Positions 61,601 through 64,000 of a stretch of DNA of 64,000 bases are shown here, one piece after another (the first letter of the stretch is position 1; each line of letters opens with the position of its first letter). Under the pieces are notes generated by a model. It was not told the DNA's origin, did no database searches, and saw nothing but the letters and a program-made list of their open reading frames with translations. Source of the stretch: Lutjanus erythropterus (taxonomy: Eukaryota > Chordata > Actinopteri > Lutjaniformes > Lutjanidae); contig CM034601.1 in the NCBI GenBank assembly GCA_020091685.1, positions 1,674,920 to 1,738,919 on the forward strand, written 5' to 3'. Made by a program: the position numbers and the translations under genes.

Positions 61601-62142
61601 AACAACAGTTAGAAAACCAAAAGTAAACACCATGATGATCTCTGAGCTGTTTCAAAAGGTCTTTATCAGGCATTAGAGAAGTATCGAAAAACCCAAATAT
61701 TCCATTATATTAGGTGTTAGGCAATACGTTATCGAATAATTATGATTAAATGTTTCATGGTGTCCTTGTTTGTCCGTCACCAGGTGAAAAATGCTGGCAG
61801 GAAGCTCGGCCGACGTTGTGACATGTGCTCCAACTACGAGAAGCAGCTGCAGGCCATCCAAGGTCAAGAGGCTGAGACACGAGATCAGGTCTGTGTCTCT
61901 GCTTTCAGTTTATTACCTTTGTTTGTTTTTTTTAACAACATGAAACCATAAGTTGTTTTTAGAAGCATGTTGCTGCATTTGAAATTGTTGATTAGAGGAT
62001 TCTCCATCACTTGTCTGTCTTTCAGGTGAAGAAACTGCAGGTGATGCTGCGTCAGGCCAACGATCAGCTAGAGAGGACGATGACTGAGAAACAGAACTTG
62101 GAAGATTCGGTCAAAGTAGGCAACGAGGAAACTGCTGCTAAG
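39665..62142 (+). CDS. rabep1: Rabaptin-5 (RAB GTPase-binding effector protein 1), N-terminal 589 codons, 3' end outside window
   Basis: Rabaptin-5 is a coiled-coil effector of Rab4 and Rab5 that partners Rabex-5 in early endosome fusion and binds GGA/AP-1 adaptors. Eleven phase-consistent exons: 39665-39710, 46188-46316, 46620-46823, 49060-49220, 49652-49771, 54193-54328, 55290-55468, 58204-58314, 59284-59742, 61784-61888, 62026-62142. Near-identical blocks to human (from memory) include [78 protein letters not shown] and [15 protein letters not shown]. The N-terminal coiled coil spans roughly residues 16-325. The linker carries HSLD (374-377), QSTDSLG, and DESD-FGPLV (426-434), the known caspase site and GGA-ear ligand. 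The second coiled coil starts near residue 545. The Rab5-binding C-terminus is expected beyond 64000. Identification is very secure. Confidence 0.97.
40300..41804. mobile_element. DNA transposon relic with inverted ends and a nested insertion
   Basis: The left end aaagagacctttcacccc and the complement of the right end (cttaaaggggcagttcaccc) match in part, and both run into aaaaacaaaaat. The interior near 40915-41110 has the look of a common fish element. A second, hAT-like element with ends cagacattcacaaag and cagtgtttcccaaac lies inside at about 40375-40893. Confidence 0.6.
42233..42745 (+). repeat. Dispersed repeat, copy 2 of the pair
   Basis: Same orientation and block order as 38022-38600. 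It lies in rabep1 intron 1 and also explains the 116-codon frame at 42397-42747. Confidence 0.75.
44479..45530. repeat. Cluster of GGCTGGG(C/T)GATAT-type repeat pieces
   Basis: Recurrent gcctgggtgatat, ggccaggcaatata, ttagggctgggaaatat and the reverse tattgcccagcccta mark several diverged, nested copies of one AT-rich repeat. Part of 44733-45000 is a separate repeat also seen at 28250-28530. Confidence 0.6.
46188..46316 (+). CDS. rabep1: rabep1 exon 2
   Basis: Acceptor tatccag; encodes the first coiled-coil helix, [14 protein letters not shown] through [17 protein letters not shown], almost identical in its second half to mammalian rabaptin-5. Donor G|GTATGG, phase 1 in and out. It falls in the Rab4-binding N-terminal region. 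Confidence 0.95.
46620..46823 (+). CDS. rabep1: rabep1 exon 3
   Basis: Acceptor ctccccag; 204 nt, phase 1 in and out, donor G|GTAACC. Encodes charged coiled coil including [19 protein letters not shown] and [14 protein letters not shown], matching human [19 protein letters not shown] and SLQAVMK. Confidence 0.96.
48149..48720 (-). repeat. Long imperfect (TTC/ATC)n triplet tract in rabep1 intron 3
   Basis: About 570 bp of almost pure TTC, TCA and TCT triplets on the plus strand. On the minus strand it is GAA/GAT/GAC-periodic. One minus frame encodes long Asp/Glu runs, interrupted by a few stops and shifts, and continues upstream at 48666-48956 into a less repetitive charged frame. Strand-wide triplet periodicity explains the overlapping long frames; no gene is called. 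Confidence 0.9.
49060..49220 (+). CDS. rabep1: rabep1 exon 4
   Basis: Acceptor atgccacag; encodes [20 protein letters not shown], then the [18 protein letters not shown] helix; donor GTAGGC, phase 0. Directly upstream lies an A-rich run and, further left, a large triplet-repeat tract. Confidence 0.96.
49652..49771 (+). CDS. rabep1: rabep1 exon 5
   Basis: 120 nt in phase 0, encoding [20 protein letters not shown] through VKELEASK. The acceptor gttttaaag is weak in pyrimidines; it is chosen because it restores the invariant AQED start. Donor GTCAGT. Confidence 0.94.
50267..50396 (+). pseudogene. MADF-domain exon of a transposon-type protein, in rabep1 intron 5
   Basis: The ATG at 50267 opens [20 protein letters not shown], then [15 protein letters not shown], ending at a consensus donor G|GTGAGT. 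The pattern (hydrophobic AV-x-x-x-x-ELYD, then NY-x-NR and a Trp) is the start of a MADF (Myb/SANT-like) domain. MADF proteins often accompany PIF/Harbinger transposases or act as transcription factors. The middle of the domain was not found downstream, so the copy is broken or needs an exon I could not define. Confidence 0.6.
50993..51254 (+). pseudogene. BESS-motif terminal segment, partner of the upstream MADF fragment
   Basis: After a cccacag acceptor-like site, a frame runs to a stop at 51252. It is Pro/Ser-rich, then [20 protein letters not shown] and a basic/hydrophobic end, which fits the BESS interaction motif (LLSL-P-x-x-x-x-L...) that follows MADF domains. It lies 600 bp downstream of the MADF exon on the same strand, so both probably come from one gene. 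Whether it is intact is unclear. Confidence 0.55.
51490..52063 (-). mobile_element. RTE-like LINE reverse transcriptase relic
   Basis: The minus strand encodes [11 protein letters not shown] (from the FADD catalytic motif, with A changed to T), [15 protein letters not shown], then, after frame breaks, [10 protein letters not shown] and [16 protein letters not shown]. These match the palm and C-terminal part of RTE/CR1-type LINE reverse transcriptases. Frame breaks and truncation show it is dead. Confidence 0.75.
54193..54328 (+). CDS. rabep1: rabep1 exon 6
   Basis: Acceptor ctcgttttcag; encodes [20 protein letters not shown] through [11 protein letters not shown], nearly identical to mammalian rabaptin-5. 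Donor G|GTACTT, phase 1. Confidence 0.96.
54329..55289 (+). other. rabep1: rabep1 intron 6
   Basis: About 960 bp of ordinary AT-rich intron. No repeat or exon was recognised. Confidence 0.7.
55290..55468 (+). CDS. rabep1: rabep1 exon 7
   Basis: Acceptor gtgtgtcag; encodes [20 protein letters not shown] through [13 protein letters not shown]. The donor is CAG|GTACAC, and the dinucleotide array of intron 7 begins at its third base, so the splice site merges with a microsatellite. Confidence 0.95.
55469..55692 (+). repeat. Compound CA/CT microsatellite beginning at the rabep1 exon 7 donor
   Basis: About 220 bp of ACACAC interspersed with short ACTCAC/TCTCAC blocks. It starts with the donor itself (GTACACAC...). 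All overlapping open frames are artefacts of the two-base period. Confidence 0.97.
56718..56880 (+). mobile_element. tRNA-derived SINE relic
   Basis: Starts with gggtcaccctagtagctcac and has a degenerate B-box-like gcgtttgattccaacc. It then follows the fish SINE body (tgctgtgtgccccctctttc, tcctgtcagtcttcagctgtc) and ends in aataataaaggcacaaac. Diverged and inactive. Confidence 0.6.
57586..57825. mobile_element. Short MITE with GGCTG(C/T)A(C/T)GATT ends
   Basis: The left aaggctgtatgatt and the complement of the right end, agggctgcacaatt, match. This is a common non-autonomous element of fish genomes, about 240 bp. Confidence 0.7.
58204..58314 (+). CDS. rabep1: rabep1 exon 8 (acidic linker)
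   Basis: Acceptor tcatcctag; 111 nt encoding [20 protein letters not shown] and then [14 protein letters not shown]; donor GTACGA, phase 0. Conservation with human is limited to the first residues after KKKDQ, as expected for the low-complexity linker. Confidence 0.9.
59284..59742 (+). CDS. rabep1: rabep1 exon 9 (linker with caspase and GGA-ear motifs)
   Basis: The largest exon, 459 nt in phase 0. It encodes [53 protein letters not shown] and [16 protein letters not shown]. The GC-rich coding sequence contrasts with its AT-rich introns. The donor GAG|GTGCAG is suboptimal; the frame would otherwise read through to a stop at 59800. Splicing here is required to join the next exon's [12 protein letters not shown], as in human. 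Confidence 0.95.
60711..60749. repeat. Perfect 10-bp inverted repeat
   Basis: TTTGGCTCCT at 60711-60720 and AGGAGCCAAA at 60740-60749 form a 10-bp stem with a 19-nt loop inside rabep1 intron 9. Confidence 0.85.
61784..61888 (+). CDS. rabep1: rabep1 exon 10
   Basis: Acceptor tccgtcaccag; 105 nt encoding [20 protein letters not shown] and [15 protein letters not shown]; donor GTCTGT. The RCDMC cysteine pair is invariant in the family as I recall it. Confidence 0.96.
62026..62142 (+). CDS. rabep1: rabep1 exon 11 (last one in window)
   Basis: Acceptor gtctttcag; encodes [20 protein letters not shown] through EETAAK, the start of the second coiled coil that leads to the Rab5 and Rabex-5 binding region. 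Donor AAG|GTTTGG, phase 0. No further exon is recognisable up to 64000. Confidence 0.93.
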
Positions 62143-64000
62143 GTTTGGACACAGTGAATATATTAATAACTTCAAAGCAGTGAAAATGAAATGACTCTGT
62201 TGACTCTGTTCCCCTCACATGTATCTGGTTTAGTGCTTCCTGACAGTGTTGACTCTGAGACTTAAAGCCTGCACTTTCAGTATGATACAATAGTCAATCC
62301 TTCCAGGAAGTTGTGATGCTGCGATCGCAACAATTAATGCAAATTCAACCAATCCCTGTGAATTCTGCACAACCTTGCAATTTTGTCCAATGTCCACAAA
62401 TTAGACCAATCATTGTAGTTTCCCAGGAGTCCCAGCAATCATAGCAGTCCCCCACACTAAAATCATAAATGTACGTCTTAATGAACTGTTTTTGTTATTT
62501 ACTAGTTTTTGTATTTTTATTTTTTTTATTTTGCACAGGTAGTGAAGAGGTTTATCATTATTGCATTTTTCTGTGCATTTTCTTTTATAATTTTGTGCTG
62601 ATTTGAGCTTGAGCTTCAAAAACATTTTGCTTAATTGTGGAATACCCTCAAATGAACTTCTTCATTTACATTTAAAGCATATTTTATTAGAAGTTCTGTA
62701 ATCTTGAGCCTGTTCGGTGAGGTTAGGTAGAACAGTTTCATTCTCACTGGAACGAGTTGCCTTTGATTTTTAATGAATTCCACAAAAAAAGAAAACACCT
62801 AAAAGCATTGCAACATGCATCGCATGCAACTTTTTGGAAAAGCTGCAGTGAAATCAGTCATTTTAGGCCACAACTTTCCCCCAAGAATCCTGCAAAATCC
62901 TGGAGGGACTGAATAACAACTGGAGGAAAATGAGACCTGTGGTTCATTATTGAAGTTGCTCTTTATGGTTTATCCTCCATTATATTCCCCATGAACTTTG
63001 CAGGAATGTTGAGAGTTCCCACAATGCTTAGGGGAATGTAAGGCAGGAGTTTTAACGCTGGATTCAGTGAGTTAGGAACTTGAGTCCAGTTATTTAACCT
63101 GTAGTTTACAATCTGGCTAATTATCACCATTAAAATCCTTTTCACACCTGCTTCATTTGATCCAGTTAAAACAGACTTCACTTAACGTTTAATGTAGTAA
63201 CAGGTAAGTACTTCAGCGCAGGTATTTTCCCTGATTAAGAGGTCAGGAGCTGTTCAAACTACCGGCTTGTATCCTCCTCTGTGTGCTTTGTCAGATTTAT
63301 TTTATCAGTATGTGACAGCGATCCCACAGTAATACAACTGTATGTCACACATATAAAAACGAGTTACCTGTCAGTCTGTAAAACTGCATGTTTCCTCCTC
63401 TTGGTTTGTTTAGAGCACTGGGACTAAAATGCAACGTTTCTTTTCTTTCTTTTGATCTGGACCACATGAACAGAACTACATGTGTGAAAACACTCTAAAA
63501 GTGTGACGGATTAGTTATGAGTAGTTTCTGTTTGCATTGTACTTAAGGTTGTGCACAGACTTACTTGCCAGCCCTCATGGTTTTCCCAGGAGATTCCTGT
63601 TTCTCATTCCCCTCTCTGGATTTCCTCCCAGGGTCTCAATTCTCCCATATTTTTCTCAATTAATGAGAAATTTTCACACCTTTCTTTCTTTAACGTTTCT
63701 TTTTTCGTACGTTATGCTGTTTCTGGCTCTGTGCTGTGTGTAAAAGCCCTACGACTCTAAAGTCTACAACAGTACGGCTGCACCAAATGTCGTTTCATGC
63801 CAGAGACACACGTGACACGGAAGAGAGCTGCTCACACTTCGTCCTCCTCAGTCAATAAGAGAGATGACAAGTGCTAAGAGAAGGAAATACTCAAGCAAAT
63901 TTCAGACTTCCTGGAGAGAAAAATTGTCATTTGCTGTGTAAAGTTTTAAAGGAAAGGGGCTTGCATTTTGTAAGATCTGTGTGTCAATTTTCTCTAAGGG
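62143..64000 (+). other. rabep1: rabep1 intron 11 (open at the right edge)
   Basis: AT-rich sequence with no recognised exon. The next human segment (beginning ISALVLRAQASE, from memory) has no visible match, so the next exon lies beyond the window. The frames at 63537-63760 are unsupported. Confidence 0.7.

Larger units (their letters stand above)
58315..61783 (+). other. rabep1: rabep1 introns 8 and 9
   Basis: Apart from exon 9 the sequence is AT-rich and non-coding. The read-through frame past exon 9 and the 96-codon frame at 60306-60596 have no family resemblance. A perfect 10-bp inverted repeat sits at 60711-60749. Confidence 0.65.

Overview
This window is vertebrate nuclear DNA, almost certainly from a ray-finned (perciform-type) fish. 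Short coding exons with GT-AG introns sit in AT-rich sequence that is crowded with fish-type repeats: small hAT-like and other MITEs, a tRNA-derived SINE, an RTE-like LINE relic, a MADF/BESS transposon-partner fragment, and long CA, GT and CT microsatellites. There are no rRNA genes, CRISPR arrays, operons or bacterial features. No exons were supplied; they were built from splice sites, reading phase and remembered family proteins, with no database search.

Three genes are supported. (1) A partial minus-strand Vps37 family gene, best matched to vps37d (ESCRT-I subunit). Its first two coding exons are at 20012-20134 and 10132-10303; the rest lies beyond the left edge or was not found. (2) A complete minus-strand four-exon gene at 29036-36393 encoding a 233-residue membrane adaptor. 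I identify it as SCIMP (SLP adaptor and CSK interacting membrane protein) from its short N-terminus plus transmembrane segment, juxtamembrane Cys, PxxPxR motif, YEN motif and C-terminal DYDD motifs, and from its position beside rabep1, as remembered for human 17p13.2. (3) A plus-strand rabep1 (rabaptin-5) gene, with eleven consecutive coding exons from 39665 to 62142, all phase-consistent (589 codons). Its 3' end runs off the right edge.

Layout: 1-10131 is non-coding sequence left of vps37d exon 2 (probably intron 2); 10304-20011 is vps37d intron 1, with a hAT MITE carrying a nested MITE; 20135-29035 is intergenic and repeat-rich; 29036-36393 is scimp; 36394-39664 is the divergent scimp/rabep1 interval; 39665 to the end is rabep1, whose introns hold duplicated repeats, a large purine/pyrimidine triplet tract, transposon relics and a CA/CT array that starts at an exon donor.

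The three proteins act in membrane traffic and signalling but are not an operon-like unit. Vps37 sorts ubiquitinated cargo in ESCRT-I, rabaptin-5 links Rab4/Rab5 on early endosomes, and SCIMP scaffolds Src-family kinases, GRB2, CSK and SLP-65/76 in mammalian antigen-presenting cells. The most unusual signal is in scimp: a 42-bp coding minisatellite has produced a ladder of twelve tyrosines spaced exactly seven residues apart (Y106 to Y183), all in acidic [DE]-Y-[EV]-[QK] contexts. As I remember it, the 145-residue human protein lacks this.
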